Below, one piece after another: positions 40,790-48,093 of a DNA stretch of 64,000 nt. The stretch covers positions 4,704,001-4,768,000 of the forward strand of contig NZ_CP066356.1 in assembly GCF_023278185.1 (NCBI RefSeq). Direction: 5' to 3'. A program made the translations under genes and the position numbers. Under the pieces are notes generated by a model. The model made no database searches. It was not told where the DNA came from and saw nothing but the letters and a program-made list of their open reading frames with translations. Every line of letters begins with the position of its first letter. Position 1 is the stretch's first letter. This DNA is from Bradyrhizobium elkanii USDA 76 (GTDB lineage Bacteria; Pseudomonadota; Alphaproteobacteria; Rhizobiales; Xanthobacteraceae).

Positions 40790-41007
40790 ACGAGATCCAG
40801 CTCGCTTACGACGCCGCTGCGCTGCAGGGCGTTTTCAACAATGCGGCGATCGCGCTGGCGATTGTCGCCGTCGTCCTGTTGGCGCTCTGGGCTGCGGAAT
40901 TCAGGCTGCGTCAGCTGCTCGAGCTGGTCGCATGGTCCGTGCTCGTCCTCGCGGCGATCGTCGTCGTCGCGTGGCTTTGCCTCGGCGTTTGGTGGGGCCT
41001 GATCTGA
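40786..41007 (+). CDS. Small two-span membrane protein, holin candidate
   Basis: Encodes 73 residues. Two hydrophobic segments (about 17-40: FNNAAIALAIVAVVLLALWAAEF, and about 47-72: LVAWSVLVLAAIVVVAWLCLGVWWGL) with a short basic loop (RLRQ) between them, a holin-like layout. Overlaps the preceding gene by 4 nt within the lysis region. Holin function is inferred from topology and location. Confidence 0.65.
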   Translation: MNEIQLAYDAAALQGVFNNAAIALAIVAVVLLALWAAEFRLRQLLELVAWSVLVLAAIVVVAWLCLGVWWGLI

Positions 41008-41051
41008 GATCCCGCGCCGGGCGGTTCCCCGGCTGACCCGAGGAGATCCTC

Positions 41052-41339
41052 ATGCATTCGCTACTGCAGTTTTTTGCCTATGAGCATTTGCCGCCGCACC
41101 TGCAGGCGGTCAGCAAGCCCTTCGGAGATCTCGCGCGCGAGCTCGCGGCGTCTCTGCCGGCAAATGCCGAGAGCGCGACGGCCTTACGCAAGCTGCTCGA
41201 GGCCAAGGATTGCGCCGTCCGCGCTGTGCTGTTCAAGGCCGAGGCGGCTGTTGGCGATCGCGGGCCGGAGCTCATCGTGGCGCCTGCCGGCCGAGCCCGG
41301 TTGCACGTCAGCAGCCAGGCGCACCATCCGCGAGATTAG
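41052..41339 (+). CDS. Small protein resembling the Acb2/Tad1 hairpin family
   Basis: Encodes 95 residues. The first 58 residues have the pattern FAYEHLPPHLQAVSKPFGDL (aromatic, HxPP-like start), LAASLPANAESATALRKLLEAK, and DCAVRAVLF: two helices around an S/P-N-AES-TALRKL turn, matching the layout of short phage hairpin proteins that include the anti-CBASS nucleotide sponge Acb2. A Gly-rich basic tail follows. Good ribosome site (GAGGAG). Last gene of the late operon. Family resemblance is moderate; sponge activity is inference. Confidence 0.5.
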   Translation: MHSLLQFFAYEHLPPHLQAVSKPFGDLARELAASLPANAESATALRKLLEAKDCAVRAVLFKAEAAVGDRGPELIVAPAGRARLHVSSQAHHPRD

Positions 41340-41417
41340 TTCGTCCTGGCGGCTCCAAGCGTCAGGACGCTCGCGCTGGCTGGTTCTGGTTGGCCTTCCC
41401 GGATCTCCGGCGCGTCG

Positions 41418-41452
41418 AGGCCCGCGAGCATGTCCCGCTCGCGGGCCTTTTT
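41418..41452 (+). terminator. Strong terminator ending the late operon
   Basis: AGGCCCGCGAGC (41418-41429), 7-nt loop, GCTCGCGGGCCT (41437-41448), then a T5 run (41448-41452). It lies between the last late gene and the convergent leftward regulator gene. Confidence 0.85.
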
Positions 41453-41464
41453 CGTTTCTCCCTG

Positions 41465-41887
41465 TTAGTGCGAAACTGCCCCTTTGGGCGCGCGCGGAAT
41501 ACCGATGCCGCCAGTCTTGTGCGGGACGAGCTCGAGCGCGACGTCGGCCGGCAGGGTCGCGATCGCGATGCCGAGCGCTGCGAGGCAGGCGGCCTTGCTG
41601 GGCCATCCGCTGGCGATTGCGTCTGCGTCGTCGATCGGCTCGGCGACCTGGTAGCGCGCGCCGGCGTCATCGACGCGCGGCCCGCGGCGGTTGACCTGGT
41701 GCGCGTAGGCCTCGCCGGCCTCGCGGATACGGCGATAGAGATCTCGCAGCTCGTCGACGGCGCGCTGCGGGGCAGGGCGCCGGCCGCTGCACCAGGACTT
41801 GATCGTATCGAGGCGGACGTCCTGGAATTCGGCGGCCTCGGCCTGCGAGAGGCCGCAGCGCTGACGCATCAGGTCATAAATGCTCAT
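41465..41887 (-). CDS. XRE/YdiL-like HTH protein of the right-end cassette
   Basis: Encodes 140 residues. The N-terminal HTH (IYDLMRQRCGLSQAEAAEFQDVRLDTIKSWCSGRRPAP, about 3-40) is of the YdiL/DUF1870-like XRE class. A helical segment and a C-terminal part with ADVALELVPHKTGGI follow. It is the second gene of a leftward two-gene unit next to the attachment site. It could be a regulator, an antitoxin-like protein, or a superinfection factor; no toxin partner is recognised. Confidence 0.72.
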   Translation of the reverse strand: MSIYDLMRQRCGLSQAEAAEFQDVRLDTIKSWCSGRRPAPQRAVDELRDLYRRIREAGEAYAHQVNRRGPRVDDAGARYQVAEPIDDADAIASGWPSKAACLAALGIAIATLPADVALELVPHKTGGIGIPRAPKGAVSH

Positions 41888-41918
41888 GGGTGCAGATCTC
41901 CGAATTGGCGAGGGAAAT

Positions 41919-41942
41919 GCGGCTCCCGTTTCCGGGAGCCGC
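41919..41942 (-). repeat. Intercistronic hairpin with GAAA tetraloop
   Basis: On the minus strand a 10-bp perfect stem (GCGGCTCCCG with CGGGAGCCGC) capped by GAAA separates the two leftward genes. It may reduce or stabilise the downstream message. A following ATTTC makes it a weak terminator at best. Confidence 0.65.
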
Positions 41943-41949
41943 TGTCTCG

Positions 41950-42246
41950 TCAGTTCTGCTGCTCGAATTGCTCGTAATCCGCGAAGGTCGGGCCGCGACC
42001 CCCGGCGAGGTTGGCCTTACGCAGGCCGTCCATCGCCTTGGCGTGGCGACCGGCGCGGCGGCGATCCGGGATCATCTCGATCAGCTGGTCGGGGTGAAAG
42101 TTCAGCGCCTTGGCGACGGTAAACACCATCTGGCGGGTGATCGTGCCCTTGACTGCATGACCTTCGAGATACTGCACACCGAGGCGCTCGGCCTGATCGC
42201 GGAGAGCGGTCATCTGCTTGAGCGGATCGCGGTTGAACAAACCCAT
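41950..42246 (-). CDS. Hypothetical first gene of the right-end cassette
   Basis: Encodes 98 residues from ATG 42246 with GGAG about 8 nt upstream. It begins MGLFNRDPLKQMTALRDQAERLG and has helices plus an HTH-like segment (GTITRQMVFTVAKALNFHPDQLIEMIPDRRRAG), a basic region and a Tyr/Glu tail. No known family. Upstream lies a promoter-like pair with a 19-bp palindrome in its spacer. Probably expressed in the lysogen. Confidence 0.65.
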   Translation of the reverse strand: MGLFNRDPLKQMTALRDQAERLGVQYLEGHAVKGTITRQMVFTVAKALNFHPDQLIEMIPDRRRAGRHAKAMDGLRKANLAGGRGPTFADYEQFEQQN

Positions 42247-42296
42247 TGTAGGACTCCATTTTCCTTTCGCGTCGGGCCAATCCCAACGCCGGATTA

Positions 42297-42324
42297 TTTG
42301 TACACTAATGGTGTACAGACGCAA
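42297..42324 (-). promoter_or_regulatory. Promoter with palindromic operator for the right-end cassette
   Basis: On the minus strand: TTGCGT (42324-42319), 16-nt spacer, TACAAA (42302-42297). The perfect palindrome TGTACAC-N5-GTGTACA (42299-42317) fills the spacer and overlaps the -10. The motif differs from the main operator, so autoregulation by the cassette's own HTH protein is likely. Promoter by consensus only. Confidence 0.58.
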
Positions 42325-42442
42325 GTGGTTTGTGGCACACCAAGCGCGGCGTCGTTTCGCTGTGCGAAATTGGTTCGGGAATTTTTCCGGGGATTCGGTG
42401 CAGCATTTGGCTGCAAACAGCTGCATTGATCCGCATCTGTTC

Positions 42443-42457
42443 TACACAAAACGTGAA
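42443..42457. promoter_or_regulatory. Additional operator-like site near the right attachment site
   Basis: TACACAAAACGTGAA matches the TTCAC-N5-GTGAA operator at 9 of 10 half-site positions. It lies about 65 bp from the tRNA gene, in a 275-bp stretch without genes. It could be a distal repressor site or part of the attachment-site architecture; it may also be chance. Confidence 0.4.
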
Positions 42458-42521
42458 TTAGCTTTGCACCGCAAACCAGCTAAAGGACTTTGAAATCCAA
42501 GGAATTTTGGCCTCTGAAGTC

Positions 42522-42598
42522 TGGCGATCCCGGCAGGATTCGAACCTGCAACCCGCGGAGTAGAAATCCGCTACTCTATCCAGTTGAGCTACGGGACC
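42522..42598 (-). tRNA. tRNA-Arg (anticodon TCT), prophage attachment site
   Basis: Complete cloverleaf on the minus strand: acceptor GGTCCCG (5' end at 42598) pairs with CGGGATC, D-arm, anticodon stem GCGGA/TCCGC with loop TTTCTAC (anticodon TCT), T-arm with GGTTCGAATCC, discriminator G and encoded CCA (42522-42524). The 3' end faces the prophage, the usual geometry for integrase-mediated insertion that regenerates the tRNA. Confidence 0.95.
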
Positions 42599-42885
42599 GT
42601 GGCGGCCTTGTAGCACCGCCAATATGAAAAATCCGCCTTTCCGCCAAGTCCGTCCGAACCGATTTTTGTGGTCGAGCGACAAAGGCGAGCAGGGACCCGC
42701 CCTGCGTTGGCCTGTCCAGCCTGCCGGGCCGCACGACGCTGCCGCCGGGGGCTGGTCAAAGGAATGTCGGCAATGCGATCTGCGACGTTTTCGTCCGTTC
42801 ATGTCCGCGCCTTCACTCCGTCACCTTTTCGCGCACTTTTGGCCCCAACGCGGCGTTCGACCGCGGGGCGTTCAGGAGCTCCATC
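42599..42885. other. Intergenic region between tRNA-Arg and the macroglobulin gene
   Basis: About 287 bp with no credible gene. It should contain the tRNA promoter (leftward) and the promoter of the macroglobulin-pbpC operon (rightward); I cannot pick consensus boxes confidently. Confidence 0.5.
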
Positions 42886-45800
42886 ATGATCGGATTGGTT
42901 CGTGCCGCCACGATATGCGCCATGCTGGCGTTCGCCCTGGTGGGCGCCCAGGCCGCGGACAAGGCCTTCAAGCGCGACGATCTCGCCGATTCCGCGATCA
43001 AGCTGGAAGCCCAGATCAAGAGCGAGGCCGGCGCGGTCAACAAATCGGCCGCGACCCTGCGCACCGACGCCGACGCCGCCTTCAAGCGCAATGATTTCCG
43101 CGGCGGGCTCACGATCCTCGGCCAGATCGCGGCGACCACGCCGGAGGACGGCGCCAACTGGCTGCGCCTCGCCAGGACGATCTTCCAGATCCGGTCGGCG
43201 AGCTCAAGCGAACAGACGTTCCTGATGGAGCGCGCCTCGACTGCCGCCTACATCGCCTATCAGCGCGCCGGCAATGCGGGCGAGGAGGCGGACGCGCTGG
43301 CCGTGCTCGGCAAAGCGCTTGCCGAGCGCAAGCTATGGCGCCCGGCGCTGGACAGCTTGCGGCTGTCGCTCGACATGCGCGAGGTCGCCGATGTCCGCGG
43401 CCAGTACGAGAAGATGCGCGACGAGCACGGTTTCCGGCTGCTCGATTATACCGTCGATTCCGACGCGGCCTCGCCGCGGGCCTGCTTCCAGTTCTCGGAG
43501 GAGCTCGCCAAGCGCGTCGACTTCGCGCCGTATCTCGCGCTCGCCGGCACCGACAAGCCGGCCTTGTCGGCGGAAGGCCAGCAGCTCTGCGTCGACGGGC
43601 TGAAGCACGGCGAGCGCTACAACATCAATCTGCGTGCCGGCCTGCCGTCGACTGTCAAGGAGACCCTGCCGAAATCGGCCGAGTTCAACATCTATGTCCG
43701 CGACCGCAAGCCGTTCGTGCGGTTCACCGGGCGGGCCTATGTGCTGCCGCGGACCGGACAGCGCGGTATCCCGGTGGTCAGCGTCAACACGCCGGCGGTC
43801 AAGGTCGACGTCTTCCGGATCGGCGACCGCAACCTGATCAACACGGTGATCGACAGCGACTTCCAGAGCACGCTGAGCCGCTACCAGCTCTCCGATCTCG
43901 GCGACCAGCGCGGCGTCAAGGTATGGTCCGGCGAGCTTGCGACAGCGACCACGCTGAACCAGGACGTCGTCACGGCGTTTCCGGTCGACCAGGCGCTCGG
44001 CGATCTGCAGCCCGGTGTCTATGTCATGACCGCCGCGGCCAAGGGGCCGGGTACCGACGACGACGGCACGCTGGCGACGCAATGGTTCATCGTTTCGGAC
44101 ATGGGCCTGTCGGCCTTCTCCGGCAATGACGGTATCCACGTCTTCGTCAACTCGCTGGCTTCGACCGAACCGGTCGCCAACGCCGACGTGAAGCTGGTCG
44201 CCCGCAACAACGAGATCCTGGCCACCCGCAAGACCGATGCCGCCGGCCATGTGCTGTTCGAGCAAGGCCTGGCCCGCGGCGAGGGCGGGTTGTCGCCGGC
44301 GTTGCTGACGGTCATGGGCGAGAAGGCCGATTACGCCTTCCTGAGCCTGAAGACCAATGCGTTCGACCTCACCGACCGCGGCGTCGCGGGCCGGGCGATC
44401 CCGGCCGGCGCGGACGCCTTCGTCTACGCCGAGCGTGGCGTCTACCGCTCCAACGAGACCGTCTATCTGACCGCGCTGCTGCGCGACGGGCAGGGCAACG
44501 CCCTGACCGGGACGCCGCTGACCATGGTGATCGAGCGCCCCGACGGCGTCGAATTCCGCCGCGCCGTGCTGCCCGACCAGGGCGCCGGCGGCCGGATGCT
44601 GGCGGTGGCGCTCAATTCGGCGGTGCCGACCGGCACTTGGCGCGCCCGTGTCTTCACCGATCCGAAGGGCTCGTCGGTCGGCGAGACCACCTTCATGGTC
44701 GAGGATTACATCCCCGAACGGGTCGAATTCGATCTGACCAGCAAGGAGAAGGTGATCAAAGCTGAAGTTCCAGTGGAACTTCAGGTCTCGGGTCACTTCC
44801 TCTACGGCGCGCCGGCCTCGGGCCTGCAGCTCGAGGGCGACATGCTGGTGGCGCCCGCGGCGAACGGCCGGCCCGGTTATGCCGGCTATCAGTTCGGTGT
44901 CGACGACGAGCAGACCGCGAGCAACGAGCGGACCCCGATCGAGGACCTGCCGGAGGCCGATGCCAACGGCGCCGCGACATTCCCGGTGAAGCTCGAGAAG
45001 GTGCCGACCTCGACGCGGCCACAGGAGGCCCAGATCTACATCCGCATGGCGGAGACCGGCGGACGCTCGGTGGAGCGCAAGATCGTACTGCCGGTGGCCC
45101 CGGCGGCCTCGCTGATCGGCGTGAAGCCGCTGTTCGGCGACAAGAGCGTGGCCGAGGGCGACAAGGCCGAGTTCGACGTCGTGTTCGTCGCGCCCGACGG
45201 CAAGCAGCTGCCGCGCAACGGGCTGCGCTACGAGCTGTTGAAGCTCGAGTCGCGCTACCAGTGGTACCGGCAGAATTCGTCCTGGCAGTATGAGCCGGTC
45301 AAGTCGACCCGCCGCGTTGCCGATGGCGACGTCAATCTTGCCGCCGACAGGCCGATGCGCCTGACCTTCCAGCCGCAGCCCGGCCGCTACCGGCTCGACG
45401 TGAAATCGACCGACGCCGACGGCCCCGTCACCTCGGTGCAGTTCGACGTCGGCTGGTATTCCGACGGCAGCGCCGACACACCCGATCTGCTGGAAACCTC
45501 GATCGACAAGCCGGAATATGCCTCGGGCGACACGATGACCGTGTCGGTCAATGCGCGCACAGCAGGCAAGCTGACGGTCTACGTGCTTGGCGACCGCCTG
45601 CTGACCACCCAAAGCGTCGACGTCAAGGAGGGCACCCAGCAGGTCAAGCTCCCCGTCGGCAAGGACTGGGGCACCGGTGCGTATGTCATGACGACGTTGC
45701 GCCGTCCGCTCGATGCCGCCGCCGGGCGCATGCCCGGCCGCGCGATCGGACTGAAATGGTTCGGGATCGACAAGAAGGCGCGCACGCTGGCCGTCGAGCT

Positions 45801-48093
45801 GACGCCGCCCGCGTTGGTGCGGCCGGGCTCGACACTGAAGATCCCGGTCAAGCTCGGCGGGCTCAATCCCGGCGAGGATGCTAAGGTGGTGCTGGCCGCG
45901 GTCGATGTCGGCATTCTCAATTTGACCAATTACAAGCCGCCGGCGCCGGACGACTACTACCTTGGCCAGCGCCGCCTGACCGCCGAGATCCGCGACCTCT
46001 ACGGCCAGCTGATCGACGGCATGCAGGGCACCCGCGGCCAGATCCGCAGCGGCGGCGACTCTGCCGGCGCCGAGCTGCAGGGCTCGCCGCCGACGCAGAA
46101 GCCGCTCGCGCTCTATTCCGGCATCGTCACGGTCGGGCCTGACGGCACTGCCGAGGTGAGCTTCGACATCCCTGAATTCGCCGGCACCGCGCGGGTGATG
46201 GCGGTGGCGTGGAGCGCAACCAAGGTTGGCCGCGCCAATGTTGACGTGATCGTGCGCGATCCCGTGGTGGTGACCGCGACATTGCCGCGCTTCCTGCTGA
46301 CCGGTGACAAGGGCACCATCAGCATGGATATCGACAATGTCGAAGGTGCAGCCGGCAGCTATGCCATCAGCGTCAAGGCGAGCGGCCCGATCAAGGTTTC
46401 GGGTAATTCGACCACGACGATGAAGCTCGCCGCCAAGCAGCGCTCCTCGCTGTCGCTGGGTCTTGAGGCCGGCAGCGCCGGACGTGCCGAGTTCGACGTC
46501 GACATCTCCGGGCCGAACGGGCTGACGCTGGCGCGGCATTATGCGCTTGACGTCAAGCCGGCAACGCAGGTCCTGGCGCGCCGTTCGATCCGCACGCTGG
46601 CGAAGGGCGAAAGCCTGACGCTGACCTCGGACATGTTCTCCGATCTCGTGCCGGGCACCGGCAGCGTGTCGGTCTCGGCGAGCCTGTCGACGGCGCTCGA
46701 TGCCGCGAGCATTCTGAAGGCGCTCGATCGCTATCCCTATGGCTGCTCCGAGCAGATCACGAGCCGCGCGCTGCCGCTGCTCTATGTCAACGATCTCGCC
46801 GCCGGCGCCCATCTCGCGATGGACACCGCGGTCGACCAGCGCATCCGCGACGCGATCGAGCGGCTCCTCGCTCGACAAGGGTCCAACGGCTCGTTTGGCC
46901 TGTGGTCGGCGGGCGGCGACGATGCCTGGCTCGATGCCTACGTCACTGACTTCCTGACCCGGGCCCGCGAAAAGGGCTTTGCGGTGCCGGACGTGCTGTT
47001 CAAGAACGCGCTCGACCGCGTCAGGAACTCGGTGGTCAACGCCAACGAGCCGGAGAAGGACGGCGGCCGCGATCTGGCTTACGGCCTCTATGTGCTCGCG
47101 CGCAACGGCGCGGCGCCGATCGGTGATCTGCGCTATCTCGCCGACACCAAGCTGAACAATCTGGCGACGCCGATCTCCAAGGCGCAGCTTGCCGCGGCGC
47201 TGGCGCTGGTGGGCGACAAGGCGAGGGCCGAGCGGGTCTATGGTGCCGCGCTCGATGCGCTGAACCCGAAACCCGTGATCGAGTTCGGCCGGGTCGACTA
47301 CGGCTCGGCGCTGCGCGACGCGGCGGCGCTGGTCTCGCTCGCGGGCGAGGGCAATGCGCCACGCACCACGCTGACGCAGGCCGTGCTGCGGGTCGAGGCG
47401 GCGCGCGGACTGTCGCCCTACACCTCGACGCAGGAAAATGCGTGGATGGTGCTGGCGGCGCGGGCGCTCGCCAAGGAGACGCTGGCCCTCGACATCAACG
47501 GCCAGCCGGTCAAGACCGCGGTCTATCGCAGCTACAAGGCCGAGGAGATGGCCGGCCAGCCACTCAGGATCACCAATACCGGCGACGCACCGGTGCAGGC
47601 GGTGATCTCGGTGTCGGGCTCGCCGGTCACGCCGGAGCCGGCGGCCTCCAACGGCTTCAAGATCGAGCGCAGCTATTTCACGCTCGACGGCAAGCCTGCC
47701 GATGTCAGCAAGGCGAAACAGAATGACCGCTTCGCGGTTGTCCTGAAGGTCACGGAAGCAAAACCGGAGTTTGGGCACGTCATGGTGGCCGACTATCTGC
47801 CGGCCGGGCTCGAGATCGACAACCCGAACCTGGTGTCATCGGGGGATTCCGGCACGCTCGCGTGGATCGAGGACGGCGTCGAGCCGAAGAACACCGAGTT
47901 CCGCGATGACCGCTTCACGGCGGCGATCGACCGGGGCGCCAACGACAAGTCGGTGTTCACGGTCGCCTATGTCGTGCGCGCGGTGTCGCCGGGCAAATAT
48001 GTGCTGCCGCAGGCCTATGTCGAGGACATGTACAATCCCTCGCGCTACGGCCGCAGCGGCACCGGCGCCGTTGAGGTGAAGCCGGCGAAATGA
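42886..48093 (+). CDS. Bacterial alpha-2-macroglobulin (YfhM-like)
   Basis: Encodes 1735 residues with a signal peptide (1-24, ATICAMLAFALVGAQAA). After an N-terminal helical extension (about 25-140) come MG domains, with PAGADAFVYAERGVYRSNETVYLTALLRDGQG typical of the family, a bait region, and the thioester domain with the CSEQ motif intact (C1287-Q1290 in YPYGCSEQ) and alpha6/alpha6 thioester-domain repeats. A C-terminal receptor-like domain follows. It is a periplasmic protease trap protecting the envelope. The stop overlaps pbpC by 4 nt, the conserved operon. Family length is about 1600-1800. Confidence 0.93.
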   Translation: MIGLVRAATICAMLAFALVGAQAADKAFKRDDLADSAIKLEAQIKSEAGAVNKSAATLRTDADAAFKRNDFRGGLTILGQIAATTPEDGANWLRLARTIFQIRSASSSEQTFLMERASTAAYIAYQRAGNAGEEADALAVLGKALAERKLWRPALDSLRLSLDMREVADVRGQYEKMRDEHGFRLLDYTVDSDAASPRACFQFSEELAKRVDFAPYLALAGTDKPALSAEGQQLCVDGLKHGERYNINLRAGLPSTVKETLPKSAEFNIYVRDRKPFVRFTGRAYVLPRTGQRGIPVVSVNTPAVKVDVFRIGDRNLINTVIDSDFQSTLSRYQLSDLGDQRGVKVWSGELATATTLNQDVVTAFPVDQALGDLQPGVYVMTAAAKGPGTDDDGTLATQWFIVSDMGLSAFSGNDGIHVFVNSLASTEPVANADVKLVARNNEILATRKTDAAGHVLFEQGLARGEGGLSPALLTVMGEKADYAFLSLKTNAFDLTDRGVAGRAIPAGADAFVYAERGVYRSNETVYLTALLRDGQGNALTGTPLTMVIERPDGVEFRRAVLPDQGAGGRMLAVALNSAVPTGTWRARVFTDPKGSSVGETTFMVEDYIPERVEFDLTSKEKVIKAEVPVELQVSGHFLYGAPASGLQLEGDMLVAPAANGRPGYAGYQFGVDDEQTASNERTPIEDLPEADANGAATFPVKLEKVPTSTRPQEAQIYIRMAETGGRSVERKIVLPVAPAASLIGVKPLFGDKSVAEGDKAEFDVVFVAPDGKQLPRNGLRYELLKLESRYQWYRQNSSWQYEPVKSTRRVADGDVNLAADRPMRLTFQPQPGRYRLDVKSTDADGPVTSVQFDVGWYSDGSADTPDLLETSIDKPEYASGDTMTVSVNARTAGKLTVYVLGDRLLTTQSVDVKEGTQQVKLPVGKDWGTGAYVMTTLRRPLDAAAGRMPGRAIGLKWFGIDKKARTLAVELTPPALVRPGSTLKIPVKLGGLNPGEDAKVVLAAVDVGILNLTNYKPPAPDDYYLGQRRLTAEIRDLYGQLIDGMQGTRGQIRSGGDSAGAELQGSPPTQKPLALYSGIVTVGPDGTAEVSFDIPEFAGTARVMAVAWSATKVGRANVDVIVRDPVVVTATLPRFLLTGDKGTISMDIDNVEGAAGSYAISVKASGPIKVSGNSTTTMKLAAKQRSSLSLGLEAGSAGRAEFDVDISGPNGLTLARHYALDVKPATQVLARRSIRTLAKGESLTLTSDMFSDLVPGTGSVSVSASLSTALDAASILKALDRYPYGCSEQITSRALPLLYVNDLAAGAHLAMDTAVDQRIRDAIERLLARQGSNGSFGLWSAGGDDAWLDAYVTDFLTRAREKGFAVPDVLFKNALDRVRNSVVNANEPEKDGGRDLAYGLYVLARNGAAPIGDLRYLADTKLNNLATPISKAQLAAALALVGDKARAERVYGAALDALNPKPVIEFGRVDYGSALRDAAALVSLAGEGNAPRTTLTQAVLRVEAARGLSPYTSTQENAWMVLAARALAKETLALDINGQPVKTAVYRSYKAEEMAGQPLRITNTGDAPVQAVISVSGSPVTPEPAASNGFKIERSYFTLDGKPADVSKAKQNDRFAVVLKVTEAKPEFGHVMVADYLPAGLEIDNPNLVSSGDSGTLAWIEDGVEPKNTEFRDDRFTAAIDRGANDKSVFTVAYVVRAVSPGKYVLPQAYVEDMYNPSRYGRSGTGAVEVKPAK

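Larger units (their letters stand above)
1..42524. mobile_element. HK97-like siphovirus prophage (left end outside window)
   Basis: A continuous phage genome: integrase, repressor and cro-like genes, methyltransferases, replication-type protein, terminase, portal, protease, capsid, tail, spanins and endolysin in the usual order of a long-tailed temperate phage. The right end abuts the CCA end of a tRNA-Arg gene on the minus strand, the classic site for tyrosine-recombinase integration. To the right, gene content changes abruptly to chromosomal housekeeping and envelope genes. No copy of the tRNA 3' segment is visible near position 1, so the left attachment site lies upstream. No frameshifts or IS elements interrupt the structural genes, so the prophage looks intact. 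The exact crossover within the tRNA 3' end cannot be fixed without the left copy. Confidence 0.93.

Noticed and set aside
43333..47778. Very long minus-strand open frame (1481 codons) opposite the macroglobulin gene
   Set aside because: Arg/His/Gly-rich low-complexity translation with no domain; a GC-rich antisense shadow of a clear macroglobulin gene with intact CSEQ.
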